From: Aestuariibaculum lutulentum | GTDB taxonomy: Bacteria; Bacteroidota; Bacteroidia; Flavobacteriales; Flavobacteriaceae | Length of the DNA stretch: 64,000 bases | Assembly (NCBI RefSeq): GCF_032926325.1 | Contig: NZ_CP136709.1 | Location: 2,450,501-2,514,500 of the forward strand | Direction of reading: 5' to 3' | Shown: one piece after another, positions 50,579-59,331 of the stretch | Position numbering within the stretch: the first letter of the stretch is position 1 | How the letters are laid out: every line of letters begins with the position of its first letter | Made by a program: the position numbers and the translations under genes | The notes under the pieces: model-generated | Told to the model about the DNA's origin: nothing | Databases searched by the model: none | What the model saw: only the letters and a program-made list of their open reading frames with translations

Positions 50579-51133
50579 ATGAAAAATATAAAATTAATCC
50601 TAGCACTTTTAGTGATGCCATTTGTAGCATTTAACTGTAGTGACGACGACGATATGAAAAATGAAAACGGACTTCCAAATTTAGCAGGAACCTACATGCA
50701 GGAAGACCAAATGGGAAGACCAGCGGTAAATACCGTATTCGTGTCTCTATCAAGTAAAGATATGTTTAATGTTACCATACCATCGATGCAAAATGCCTCG
50801 TTCCAAAGTATGTTTCAGGCTAATTTAGAAGGATTAAGTCCTGCTTTTGCAAATGCAGAAGATACCAATGCCCTAGGTTTAGATGCGGCAACCTTTACAG
50901 GAGTATTGGCAACCGATGTTTTAAATGTTTCTTTAGACGGAACTACAACATTTTACGATGGCACTAATGTGTTAACCGGAAGAAATTTAGCCGACGATGT
51001 GATTACGGTAGAACTCTTGTTAATTTTTGGAGGAGAAGACTTTTCTGAAAATCCAGGACTATCAGACGATAATGTCGATGCTAACGATAAACCTTTTTTA
51101 GCCTCATTTCCTTATCTGGCTTCACCATGGTAG
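50579..51133 (+). CDS. DUF4331 C-terminal half as a separate lipoprotein
   Basis: 184 aa with its own lipoprotein signal (MKNIKLILALLVMPFVAFNC, Cys20, then SDDDD). The body begins 'YMQEDQMGRPAVNTVFVSL' and ends 'NVDANDKPFLASFPYLASPW', the order and motifs of the second half of DUF4331 proteins. With the preceding gene it would rebuild one domain, one half lipid-anchored. This is a split, not a frameshift: each part has its own export signal and start codon. Confidence 0.8.
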   Translation: MKNIKLILALLVMPFVAFNCSDDDDMKNENGLPNLAGTYMQEDQMGRPAVNTVFVSLSSKDMFNVTIPSMQNASFQSMFQANLEGLSPAFANAEDTNALGLDAATFTGVLATDVLNVSLDGTTTFYDGTNVLTGRNLADDVITVELLLIFGGEDFSENPGLSDDNVDANDKPFLASFPYLASPW

Positions 51134-51150
51134 AAGCTTAAACTTAATTC

Positions 51151-51180
51151 AGAAGCAAAGGGTTCGCTCTTTGTTTCTGA
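51151..51180 (+). terminator. Hairpin between split DUF4331 and TPR genes
   Basis: A 10-bp stem (AGAAGCAAAG / CTTTGTTTCT, one G-U pair) with an 8-nt loop. The tract after it is only moderately T-rich, so it may attenuate and not fully stop transcription into the TPR and receptor genes. Confidence 0.55.
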
Positions 51181-51217
51181 GTTTCTCTAACAAACAATAA
51201 CCTAAAAAACAAAGACC

Positions 51218-52507
51218 ATGAAATACCAATATCTAACCATCTTTTGTATGCTTGCATTACTGTCAAGCTGTACTATCTCTTCAAAAAAAGTAACAGATAC
51301 CAAAGAGTATAATGTTTACCTGGAAACTACGAATGCCACAGTAAAGGAACAGGTTTTAGAAGATTTAACCTTTTGGCAGGAGAAATTTACCCAAACCCCG
51401 AATCAATTCCCGTATCTATCAAAAATAGCCTCAGCATACAGCCAATTATTTAGTACAACCGGCGAAATTGAGTATCTTAAAAAAGCCCAAGATGTCTACC
51501 AAAATCTAAATAAGAAAACAAACTATTCAAATTCTTCATATTTAAGAGGACTTGCAGCAAACTACATTTCACAACATAAATTTAAGGAAGCTTTAATGTT
51601 GCTCGAAAAAGCTGAAGAAATAGGAGATAAGCTTGAAGGTACCCAAAAAATGTTGTTCGATGTGCATTTAGAATTAGGTAACTATAAACAAGCAAAAAGT
51701 TACCTAGACAAATTTAGCAATGATGCCGATTTCGATTATTTAATTCGAGTAGCCAAGTGGTCTGACCATCGAGGTGATTTGAATGCGGCCATTAAATATC
51801 TGGAACAGGCTAAGGTGAAAGCAGAACAATCGAATATCGCAAGTTCCAAACAGTGGATTTACACCAATCTAGCTGATTTTTATGGTCACAGCGGAAATAT
51901 TCAAGCGTCTTATAATCACTTTTTAAAAGCCTTGGAATTGAGTCCGGATGATGCGTATGCGAAACGCGGTATTGCCTGGATTGTGTACTCTCATGAAAAA
52001 AATCCAGACGAAGCCCTCCGTATTTTAAATACGGTTTCGCAAACCTATCATGCCCCTGATTATTACTTGTTAAAAGCGGAAATAGCCAAGTTTAAAGGAG
52101 ATTTAGATTTATATCAAAAAGAATTAGAGTCTTACAAACTAGCTGTGAACAATCCGTTATATGGTGATATGTACAACACTTACAATGTTATGGTTTACAC
52201 AGAAACCTTCGAAAAATTAAATGAAGCTCTAGTACTGGCAGAAACCGAAGTGAATAATAGACCAACACCACAATCCTACGGGTTATTAGCCTGGACTTAT
52301 TTTAAACAAGGGTTTAAAAGAAAGGCATTAAAAATTATGAGGGAGCATGTCGCAAACCAAACCTACGAGCCACAGACCTTATTACATCTTGCAGAAGTTT
52401 ATAAAGCTAATAATAAGTTAAAAGAGGCAAAAATTTTGAAAAAGGATTTGCTGGAAAGTATTTTTGAATTAGGTCCATTAACCGAAAAAGATGTCAGAAA
52501 TATTTAA
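51218..52507 (+). CDS. TPR-repeat lipoprotein
   Basis: 429 aa. Lipoprotein signal (MKYQYLTIFCMLALLSSC, Cys18). Tetratricopeptide helices run through residues 55-415, for example 'HKFKEALMLLEKAEEIGD', 'GDLNAAIKYLEQAKVKAE', 'IQASYNHFLKALELSPDDAYAKRG', 'TYFKQGFKRKALKIM'. A periplasmic scaffold, perhaps holding the DUF4331 halves near the receptor encoded next (14 bp to its ATG). No enzymatic motif. Confidence 0.85.
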   Translation: MKYQYLTIFCMLALLSSCTISSKKVTDTKEYNVYLETTNATVKEQVLEDLTFWQEKFTQTPNQFPYLSKIASAYSQLFSTTGEIEYLKKAQDVYQNLNKKTNYSNSSYLRGLAANYISQHKFKEALMLLEKAEEIGDKLEGTQKMLFDVHLELGNYKQAKSYLDKFSNDADFDYLIRVAKWSDHRGDLNAAIKYLEQAKVKAEQSNIASSKQWIYTNLADFYGHSGNIQASYNHFLKALELSPDDAYAKRGIAWIVYSHEKNPDEALRILNTVSQTYHAPDYYLLKAEIAKFKGDLDLYQKELESYKLAVNNPLYGDMYNTYNVMVYTETFEKLNEALVLAETEVNNRPTPQSYGLLAWTYFKQGFKRKALKIMREHVANQTYEPQTLLHLAEVYKANNKLKEAKILKKDLLESIFELGPLTEKDVRNI

Positions 52508-52520
52508 CCCAAAATCAACC

Positions 52521-54755
52521 ATGAACGTATTAAAACTGATAACGCTATTTTCAGCCATAATGTGTACAAAATTTAGTTTTTCACAACAAATAAAAGGTGT
52601 TGTGGCAAACAGTGTTAAACAACCATTAGAGGCGGCGTATGTTTACAATTTAAATTCTAAAAGTCACGCGCACTCTTCCGAAAATGGTGTATTTGTTATC
52701 GATAATTGTTCCAATGGAGATTCTTTGAAGATAGGGTTGTTAGGATATAAAAACAGGTATTTTGTAGTTAGTGACTCAAGTTTTAACTCGAAACAGACCA
52801 TTATTTTAGAAGAGAAATCATTTCAATTAAGTGAGTTAGTCATCAACGAAACTGTTAATCCGGTAAGTACTATTTCCCGATTAGATTTAAAAACAAATCC
52901 GGTAAACTCGTCTCAGGAAATTTTGAGAAAAGTACCGGGTTTAATTATTGGTCAACATGCCGGTGGAGGAAAAGCAGAGCAAATCTTTTTACGCGGTTTC
53001 GATATCGATCATGGTACCGATATCTCACTGTCAGTTGATGGAATGCCGGTAAATATGGTATCCCACGCTCACGGTCAGGGGTATAGTGATTTGCATTTTA
53101 TTATTCCGGAAACGGTAAATAAAATAGACTTTGGTAAAGGATCATACTATGCCAATCGCGGTGATTTTGCAACTGCAGGCTACGTTGATTTTTCAACCAG
53201 AGATTACTTAAAAGAAAGTTCAATAGGCTTAACGGTTGGTGATTTTAATACCCTACGAACACTTGGAATGTTCAATTTATTAGAACATGATACCGATAAA
53301 AATGCCTATATCGCTACCGAATATATCGCTACCGATGGGCCATATGAATCACCACAAAACTTTAACAGATTAAATCTGTTCGGGAAATTTACCAGCTATT
53401 CACCAAATAATGATAAGGTATCGGTTACCTTATCGCACTTTACGAGCCGTTGGGATGCTTCAGGGCAAATTCCGCAACGTGCTGTTGATGATGGAAGTAT
53501 TACTCGATTCGGAGCCATTGATGATACTGAAGGCGGAACGACCGAACGCACCAATTTTAATGTAGAATTTAATAAGCACGTGTCCGACCATTCCATGTTG
53601 AAAAGTAATGCCTTTTACTCGCATTACGGATTTGAATTGTATTCCAATTTTACCTTCTTTTTAGAGGATCCTGTAAATGGCGACCAAATTAAACAACAGG
53701 AAGACCGTCATATTTTTGGCTTCAACACAGCCTTAAATCAGGAATTACTTTTAGGCGATGTCGGATTAACATTGACTTCGGGAGCCAGTTTGCGTCACGA
53801 CATTATTAATGATATAGAATTGTCGCATACGCTAAATAGAAAAACAACTTTAGAGCAAATACAATTGGGGGATTTAAATCAAACGAATATAAGTGCGTTT
53901 ACTAATGCTCAGTTCGATTTTGGGAAGTTGAAAATAGCACCGGCGTTGCGATTAGATTATTTTAAGTTCATGTATAATGATAAGTTAGAGGATGGTTACA
54001 GTACACAGGCTGAAACGAAAACCATCGTAAGTCCTAAACTAAATTTCTATTACGATGCTTTAACCAATTTACAAGTGTATTTAAAATCGGGGTTAGGATT
54101 TCACTCCAACGACACGCGAGTAGTGGTAAGTCAAATGGGGAAAGATATTTTACCACGTTCGTATGGCGCCGATTTTGGAAGTGTTTGGAAACCGTTTCCA
54201 AAGTTAATTGTTAATTCGGCATTATGGTATTTGTTTTTAGAACAAGAGTTTGTTTATGTGGGCGATGCGGGAATTGTAGAACCAAGTGGAAAAACAGAGC
54301 GTTATGGTGTCGATTTTGGATTGCGTTACCAGTTAACCGATTGGTTGTATTTTGATTCTGACGCTACTGTAACACATGCCAGAAGTACTGAAGATTCTGA
54401 AGGAGAAAACTATATTCCTTTAGCACCAGATTTTACTTTTGCAGGTGGACTGGCGGTAGATAATTTGAATGGGTTTTCGGGAGGATTACGCTATAGGTAT
54501 GTTGATGACCGACCAGCAAATGAGGATAACAGTATTGTAGCCAAAGGTTATTTTGTAACCGATTTTAACACGAATTATACGTTTAATAAAGTAACTGTAG
54601 GAGTGATTGTAGAAAACCTATTCGATACCGAATGGAATGAAACACAGTTTGCTACCGAATCGAGATTATTTAATGAAACGTCTCCGGTTGAAGAAATTCA
54701 CTTTACACCGGGAACGCCATTTTTTATAAAAGGAACAATTTCTTATAAATTTTAA
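52521..54755 (+). CDS. TonB-dependent receptor with His-rich plug
   Basis: 744 aa from ATG 52521, which opens on a signal peptide (MNVLKLITLFSAIMCTKFSFSQ); an in-frame ATG at 52491 would overlap the TPR gene. A carboxypeptidase-like regulatory domain (about 24-105), a plug with 'QHAGGGKAEQIFLRGFDIDHG' and 'VSHAHGQGYSDLHF', and a barrel ending 'KGTISYKF'. The cluster of His and Asp in the plug suggests a metal or metal complex as ligand (inference). Last gene of the DUF4331-TPR operon. Confidence 0.92.
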   Translation: MNVLKLITLFSAIMCTKFSFSQQIKGVVANSVKQPLEAAYVYNLNSKSHAHSSENGVFVIDNCSNGDSLKIGLLGYKNRYFVVSDSSFNSKQTIILEEKSFQLSELVINETVNPVSTISRLDLKTNPVNSSQEILRKVPGLIIGQHAGGGKAEQIFLRGFDIDHGTDISLSVDGMPVNMVSHAHGQGYSDLHFIIPETVNKIDFGKGSYYANRGDFATAGYVDFSTRDYLKESSIGLTVGDFNTLRTLGMFNLLEHDTDKNAYIATEYIATDGPYESPQNFNRLNLFGKFTSYSPNNDKVSVTLSHFTSRWDASGQIPQRAVDDGSITRFGAIDDTEGGTTERTNFNVEFNKHVSDHSMLKSNAFYSHYGFELYSNFTFFLEDPVNGDQIKQQEDRHIFGFNTALNQELLLGDVGLTLTSGASLRHDIINDIELSHTLNRKTTLEQIQLGDLNQTNISAFTNAQFDFGKLKIAPALRLDYFKFMYNDKLEDGYSTQAETKTIVSPKLNFYYDALTNLQVYLKSGLGFHSNDTRVVVSQMGKDILPRSYGADFGSVWKPFPKLIVNSALWYLFLEQEFVYVGDAGIVEPSGKTERYGVDFGLRYQLTDWLYFDSDATVTHARSTEDSEGENYIPLAPDFTFAGGLAVDNLNGFSGGLRYRYVDDRPANEDNSIVAKGYFVTDFNTNYTFNKVTVGVIVENLFDTEWNETQFATESRLFNETSPVEEIHFTPGTPFFIKGTISYKF

Positions 54756-55012
54756 AAAATAATTTAGGGTAAAATGAAATAAGGGTGTCTTACTAACAAA
54801 TACAACCGAAGGAAGCGCAAAGATTGTGAGTAGAATATGGAATCCTTCAAGAGTTGATTAATAGTAGCTAACAAAGGAAGAAAGAATTAATAATATGAAA
54901 AAGGAAAATTGATTTTCAAGGGACCGGTAGGATTGATTGTCCTATTTGGTTTTTTGGGTTTTTTGTTAGGGAAAGCGGCTCGTGGTTGAGCCGCTTTTAT
55001 TTTATATACATG
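54756..55012. other. Spacer between receptor and ars operon
   Basis: 257 bp with no convincing gene. It ends in a terminator hairpin at 54972-55003. A short hydrophobic frame preceding it lacks an ATG. Confidence 0.5.
54972..55003 (+). terminator. Rho-independent terminator
   Basis: A 10-bp G+C-rich stem (AAAGCGGCTC / GAGCCGCTTT), a 6-nt loop, then TTATTTTAT. Oriented for plus-strand transcripts from the receptor operon, though 217 bp after its stop; it may also serve the converging ars operon. Confidence 0.8.
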
Positions 55013-56059
55013 CTAATTTGTAGCGTTTACAAAGTATTTTTTACGTAACCAGAATGATACACGTACCAATAGAATTAATGCTGGAACTTCTACTAAAGGT
55101 CCTATAACTCCAGCAAAAGCCTGCCCGGAATTTAATCCGAAAACGGCAATAGCAACAGCAATGGCTAATTCAAAATTGTTTCCAGCAGCAGTAAAAGCCA
55201 CAGAAGCGGTTTTATCGTAAGTGCCCCCCATGGCTTTTGTAAAGAAAAAGCCAATAATAAACATTAAGGCAAAGTATATCAATAATGGGACAGCAATGAT
55301 TAACACATCCATTGGGATTTCAACTATAAGTTCACCTTTTAAAGAGAACATCACGATAATAGTAAACAATAAAGCGATTAGGGTAAGGGGAGAAATGGTT
55401 GGAATAAAGGTTTTGGTATACCATTCTTCACCTTTCAATTTTACTAAAATTTGTCTGCTTAGAATACCCAATGCAAACGGAATACCTAAGTAAATAGCAA
55501 CGCTTTCAGCAATGGTTCCTATAGAAATATCAACAATGGCCCCTTTAAATCCGAAGTAAGGGGGTAAAACAGTAATAAATATCCAGGCATAAAAACTATA
55601 GGCAAACACTTGAAAAATACTGTTAAGAGCTACTAAACCAGCGCCGTATTCGCTACTGCCTTCTGCTAAATCATTCCAAACTAATACCATGGCAATACAT
55701 CGTGCCAGACCTATTAAAATTAAACCGACCATATACTCCGGATAGTCTCTTAAAAATGTAATGGCTAGAATGAACATTAAAACCGGACCAATAACCCAGT
55801 TTAGAATTAGCGATACCGATAAGATTTTGGTGTTTTTAAACACCGCAGGTAACAGGCTGTAATTTACTTTTGCCAATGGCGGGTACATCATTAAAATGAG
55901 TCCGATGGCAATAGGGATATTGGTAGTGCCGCTACTCATAGCGTTGATAACATCTGGAAATTTAGGAAAAAAATAGCCTAAGCCAACACCTAACGCCATG
56001 GCAACGAAAATCCATAAGGTTAGGTTTCTATCTAAAAAACTTAATTTTTTTGTCGCCAT
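55013..56059 (-). CDS. arsB: ACR3-family arsenite efflux transporter
   Basis: 348 aa, ten membrane segments. ACR3 landmarks: '[14 protein letters not shown]', '[20 protein letters not shown]' with the essential Cys, and '[24 protein letters not shown]'. It exports As(III), using membrane potential. Two bases after the ArsC-like gene, within the ars operon. The gene symbol follows common usage (also called acr3). Confidence 0.93.
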   Translation of the reverse strand: MATKKLSFLDRNLTLWIFVAMALGVGLGYFFPKFPDVINAMSSGTTNIPIAIGLILMMYPPLAKVNYSLLPAVFKNTKILSVSLILNWVIGPVLMFILAITFLRDYPEYMVGLILIGLARCIAMVLVWNDLAEGSSEYGAGLVALNSIFQVFAYSFYAWIFITVLPPYFGFKGAIVDISIGTIAESVAIYLGIPFALGILSRQILVKLKGEEWYTKTFIPTISPLTLIALLFTIIVMFSLKGELIVEIPMDVLIIAVPLLIYFALMFIIGFFFTKAMGGTYDKTASVAFTAAGNNFELAIAVAIAVFGLNSGQAFAGVIGPLVEVPALILLVRVSFWLRKKYFVNATN

Positions 56060-56061
56060 GA

Positions 56062-56679
56062 TTACGCTTTAATTTGTGAAAACACATAGAATAATTCCGT
56101 GGCTATTTGAAGGCTACGCTCTTTGTATTTCTCAGCTTGTTGCGGTGTGTTATCGAACGCTTTTGGGTCTTCAAAAGTAATTCGAATACGTTTTTCAGCG
56201 CCTAAAATTATCGGACAACCTTTATCGGCAGAAGAGCAGGTCATAATCGCAGCAAATTCAGATTGCGGATTAAACGCATCATCATAAGTTTTAGAAAAGC
56301 CAATAACCGGATGTTCATCTTCAGCATATTTAATACTATAAATAGGGTTGTTACCTTCAGCAATTGTTTGAATATTGAAACCTGTGTTTTTCAATGTTTC
56401 TGCAGCCATTGGGAATAGAGCAGTAGCTTCAGTACCTCCCGAATAACAAAAAACATTTTTTATGTTGAAATGATACGCTATAGTTTGTGCCCAAACCTGA
56501 GATAGGTGACTGCGTCTGGAGTTGTGTGTGCAAATAAAGTTTAAACGTACTTCTTTTTCATTTGATACTTTCTCCTGAATGAAATCGATTAAAGGTTTTA
56601 AGGTTTCTTTACGTGTTTCACTTATAGTATTTACAGTTAAATTTTGTAAAGTTTGTGCAATGTTTTGGTATAATGCCAT
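56062..56679 (-). CDS. Arsenate reductase / low-molecular-weight protein tyrosine phosphatase family
   Basis: 205 aa. The P-loop C50-T-H-N-S-R-R56 (CX5R) followed by SHLSQ fits the LMW phosphatase/ArsC (thioredoxin-type) fold. Additional Cys residues at 'CSSADKGCP' could serve the intramolecular relay of arsenate reductases. It has an N-terminal extension of about 40 residues compared with classical ArsC. With ACR3 downstream, arsenate to arsenite reduction is the most likely role. Confidence 0.85.
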   Translation of the reverse strand: MALYQNIAQTLQNLTVNTISETRKETLKPLIDFIQEKVSNEKEVRLNFICTHNSRRSHLSQVWAQTIAYHFNIKNVFCYSGGTEATALFPMAAETLKNTGFNIQTIAEGNNPIYSIKYAEDEHPVIGFSKTYDDAFNPQSEFAAIMTCSSADKGCPIILGAEKRIRITFEDPKAFDNTPQQAEKYKERSLQIATELFYVFSQIKA

Positions 56680-56710
56680 GTTTTAAAAATAATCTCTTAA
56701 TATGTATAAA

Positions 56711-56797
56711 TTAACAACAACCGCTTCCCGGAACACAAGTGTTTACAGGTTGTAAGTCTGATAATTTTATTTTTTGTTTTCGGCTGGAACGCCACAT
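56711..56797 (-). CDS. Candidate Cys-tailed micropeptide, 28 aa
   Basis: ATG at 56797 overlaps the end of the DUF6428 gene in another frame; stop at 56711. The peptide is MWRSSRKQKI-KLSDLQPVN-TCVPGSGCC: basic start, three Cys at the C-terminus. The Cys-Cys end echoes the SCC end of ArsR in the same operon, as if for thiol metalloid binding. Small size makes chance possible; no homolog is recalled. Confidence 0.3.
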   Translation of the reverse strand: MWRSSRKQKIKLSDLQPVNTCVPGSGCC

Positions 56798-57177
56798 TTA
56801 TCTTTCGCTAAACAATCGGTTTGTTTATTGGTTAATAAGAAAGTAGTACCGTCAAAATCCAATCCGAACTTACCAATGGTATCACCTTGATATTCTACTT
56901 CAATTTCAGAATCTTCTATGTTTAGTGTGTTTTCTGAAAGCTCAATGATGTGTAATAGTTTTTCAGGATGTAAACGGTGGTCGTAATCATTGGCATTCCA
57001 TAGTTGAAAATTCACTATATTTTCATGTCTAACTGTTCCGCCACAGTCGATAAAGGTTTTATTTATTCTACCTATTTCGGTGACATGAAAATGAGATGGC
57101 ACTAAATCTCCGTTTGGTAATTGAAACGCGATGGTTTCCAAATTTTGTAAGGCTGATTTAACTTCAGATAGTTTCAT
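56767..57177 (-). CDS. DUF6428-family protein of the arsenic operon
   Basis: 136 aa, cytoplasmic. Shows 'FQLPNGDLVPSHFHVTEIGRI' with closely spaced His residues, 'DYDHRLHPEKLLHIIELSE', and a C-terminal Cys pair ('TDCLAKDKCGVP'). I recognise it as DUF6428, seen beside arsR in Bacteroidota. No known reaction. Lies 32 bp after arsR. Confidence 0.8.
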   Translation of the reverse strand: MKLSEVKSALQNLETIAFQLPNGDLVPSHFHVTEIGRINKTFIDCGGTVRHENIVNFQLWNANDYDHRLHPEKLLHIIELSENTLNIEDSEIEVEYQGDTIGKFGLDFDGTTFLLTNKQTDCLAKDKCGVPAENKK

Positions 57178-57209
57178 AATACAATGTTTTTAAAATTGGT
57201 GTTTTAAGA

Positions 57210-57539
57210 TTAACAACAAGATGTTTTTGGTAAATCCTGATCTAAAAACTCGGTCATTACAACTTTCATTTTAGTCCATACTTCTGGATTGATGCAATAG
57301 CATACGCTGGTACCTTCAACCGAACCTTTAATTAATCCTAAATGTTTTAATTCTTTTAAATGTTGTGAAATTGTGGGTTGCGCTAAACCAATTTCGTCTA
57401 CCAAATCGCCACATACGCAAGCGTTGATTTTAAATAAATGTTGTAGAATAGCCACACGAGCCGGATGCCCGAAAGCTTTTGCGAACAGAGCAATTTCATT
57501 TTGTGAATCGGTAAATATTTCAGTTTTAGCTAATCCCAT
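57210..57539 (-). CDS. arsR: ArsR/SmtB-family arsenite-responsive repressor
   Basis: 109 aa. Winged helix with the alpha-3 metalloid site C41-V-C43 ('NACVCGDLVDEI'), recognition helix 'LAQPTISQHLKELKHLGLI', wing 'GSVEGTSVCYCINPE' and a C-terminal SCC. It releases DNA on binding As(III)/Sb(III). First gene of the ars operon, with an imperfect dyad 13 bp upstream of its start that suits an ArsR dimer. Confidence 0.93.
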   Translation of the reverse strand: MGLAKTEIFTDSQNEIALFAKAFGHPARVAILQHLFKINACVCGDLVDEIGLAQPTISQHLKELKHLGLIKGSVEGTSVCYCINPEVWTKMKVVMTEFLDQDLPKTSCC

Positions 57540-57551
57540 ATTTATTGTTTT

Positions 57552-57567
57552 ATTGCAATATTACGAT
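57552..57567 (-). promoter_or_regulatory. Candidate ArsR operator
   Basis: On the minus strand ATCGTAAT-ATTGCAAT, a 16-bp dyad with 6 of 8 pairs matched, 13 bp upstream of the arsR start codon. Confidence 0.45.
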
Positions 57568-57613
57568 TAATATAAAATAGAGAAAAGATATTTTCAATGT
57601 TTTTTCGTTTCAC

Positions 57614-57657
57614 GCAAAAAAAAGCCTCAAAACTTATAAGGTTTCAAGGCTTTTTTT
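57614..57657. terminator. Terminator between sulfatase and ars operon
   Basis: Outer stem AAAAAAAGCCT / AGGCTTTTTTT with inner AAAC/GTTT pairs after two mismatches. A/T runs at both ends; it ends the sulfatase transcript coming from the right. Confidence 0.75.
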
Positions 57658-57675
57658 ATGAAGATTGATTTTTTG

Positions 57676-59199
57676 TTAAGGTTGAATAATTTTTAAGATT
57701 TGTCCGTCTTTTTCAGGGTATAAGGCATGTTTGTTGTACATATCCTCCTGTAAAAGCGTCATCATAACTTTTAACTGTTGTGGATTAGAATCGGCTAAAT
57801 TGGTTGCTTCAAACGGATCGTTACTTAAATTATACAACTCATATTTTGGCGAACCTTCGATTTGAAAATGGTAAACAACTTTCCAGTTATCATTCACCAA
57901 ACTTGTAAAATATGGTGTGCGATGATCATGAGGAAAATGGTTAAGGAAACTATTGTCTCGTTTTTTATTGGTTTTACCTTTAAGTTGCTTTTGTAAATTG
58001 AAACCATCTAAAATATATGATTCGGGAATATTTACATCTGCTAAATTACAAATGGTAGGGAACAGGTCTAAAATAGTTCCCATTTGATTCTCGGTTTGAT
58101 TCTCAGAAATTTTTAATTTCTTTTGAAGTTTAATTTGGTTATCTGGAGTTACCCATGAAGCAATAAATGGTACCCGCATGCCACCTTCCCAGTGCATGGC
58201 TTTTTTTCCTCGTAAAGGTTCAGAACTGCTATAGTCATTAGTTATGGGAAGAGGAGCATCCGAGCCGTTGTCACCTAAAAATAGAATAAGTGTGTTTTCT
58301 CCCAGTCCTAAGTCTTTAACATGTTTAACAATATCTCCAAGAGATTTATCCATACCTTCAATTAAAGTGGCATAAGCCTGAGCTTTTTCATCTTTACCTG
58401 AGTTTTTATAATGTTCCGCAAATCTAGGGTCTGGTTGAAATGGTTGATGAACCGCATAGTGTGACATATATAAAAAGAAGGGTTTGCCTTCATTTTTAGC
58501 ATCTGTAATTTTTTTGTTTGCCTCTCTGGTTAGGGCTTCTGTTAAAAAAATATCGTCTTTCCAGTATTCATCTAATCCAGGTACAGCTCGAGATTTTTGT
58601 CCGTTTAGTTTACCATAACCATCACGTCCATAATAACTTCCAGGATGTCCGGCTCCTGAGCCACCTACATTAACATCGAATCCTAAATTAATAGGATTTT
58701 CGCCTTCGTATCCAATAGGACCGAAATGAGCTTTACCGACATGAATGGTTTTATATCCAGCCGATTGTAATAAACGAGGTAATGTAATAGAAGATTTATT
58801 TAAGCCTTCCCAGTTCCAATCAGAAGGACCGTATGTATTTTTGTTATTATGTTCTAAATGAATCCAGTTTGTTGTGCCATGGCGAGCAGAATTTTGACCT
58901 GTTAGTATGGATGCACGTGTTGGAGAACACACCGAATGCGCATAGAAATTAGTAAAGCGGACGCCCTGCTTTGCTAACTTTTCCATATTGGGTGTAATAT
59001 AGTAGTCGTTCAGCTTATATTTTTTGGGTTGACCATTTGCATCTACTAAAAATGGGACAGAGGTATCCATTAACCCCATATCGTCTACCAGAAAGACGAT
59101 AATATTTGGTTGCTTTTTCTGTGCAAAGGAAAAGACAGATAGGCAAAATGTAGATAAAAAGGTTAAAATTAAATACGATTTTTTAAAATGTATTTTCAT
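57676..59199 (-). CDS. Sulfatase (formylglycine-dependent arylsulfatase family)
   Basis: 507 aa with signal peptide (1-26, cut after SFA). Metal-binding Asp pair D39-D40 ('VFLVDDMG'), and the activation site C91-S-P-T-R, where Cys91 becomes formylglycine. Later 'FLGDNGSD' supplies the conserved Asp/Asn metal ligands, and 'GKAHFG' and 'MRVPFIASW' fit the family. Periplasmic hydrolysis of sulfate esters, likely on marine polysaccharides. The next gene upstream, in the same direction, encodes a NagB-fold protein. Confidence 0.92.
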   Translation of the reverse strand: MKIHFKKSYLILTFLSTFCLSVFSFAQKKQPNIIVFLVDDMGLMDTSVPFLVDANGQPKKYKLNDYYITPNMEKLAKQGVRFTNFYAHSVCSPTRASILTGQNSARHGTTNWIHLEHNNKNTYGPSDWNWEGLNKSSITLPRLLQSAGYKTIHVGKAHFGPIGYEGENPINLGFDVNVGGSGAGHPGSYYGRDGYGKLNGQKSRAVPGLDEYWKDDIFLTEALTREANKKITDAKNEGKPFFLYMSHYAVHQPFQPDPRFAEHYKNSGKDEKAQAYATLIEGMDKSLGDIVKHVKDLGLGENTLILFLGDNGSDAPLPITNDYSSSEPLRGKKAMHWEGGMRVPFIASWVTPDNQIKLQKKLKISENQTENQMGTILDLFPTICNLADVNIPESYILDGFNLQKQLKGKTNKKRDNSFLNHFPHDHRTPYFTSLVNDNWKVVYHFQIEGSPKYELYNLSNDPFEATNLADSNPQQLKVMMTLLQEDMYNKHALYPEKDGQILKIIQP

Positions 59200-59278
59200 T
59201 ATAAAATTTTAGGTTTTGTTTTAATTCTGTGTACGAACACAATAATTTTGGGTGTGAATATACTATTTTCTATTAAAA

Positions 59279-59311
59279 AAGCCTGTTTCTATCTAGAACA
59301 GGCTTGAAATT
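59279..59311 (-). terminator. Terminator after the NagB-like gene
   Basis: On the minus strand AAGCCTGTTCT / AGAAACAGGCTT with a one-base bulge, a 4-nt loop and a T6 run. It separates the NagB-like gene from the sulfatase. Confidence 0.8.
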
Positions 59312-59331
59312 TATTGAGAATTCTTGTTAAT

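Noticed and set aside
49862..51133. Treating the two DUF4331 genes as one gene broken by mutation
   Set aside because: The second has its own ATG, complete lipoprotein signal and Asp-rich linker, which would not appear by a simple frameshift.
54895..54988. Short hydrophobic frame (IFKGPVGLIVLFGFLGFLLG) before the 54.97-kb terminator
   Set aside because: No ATG in frame, and its end overlaps the terminator stem; the hydrophobicity follows from the T-rich sequence.
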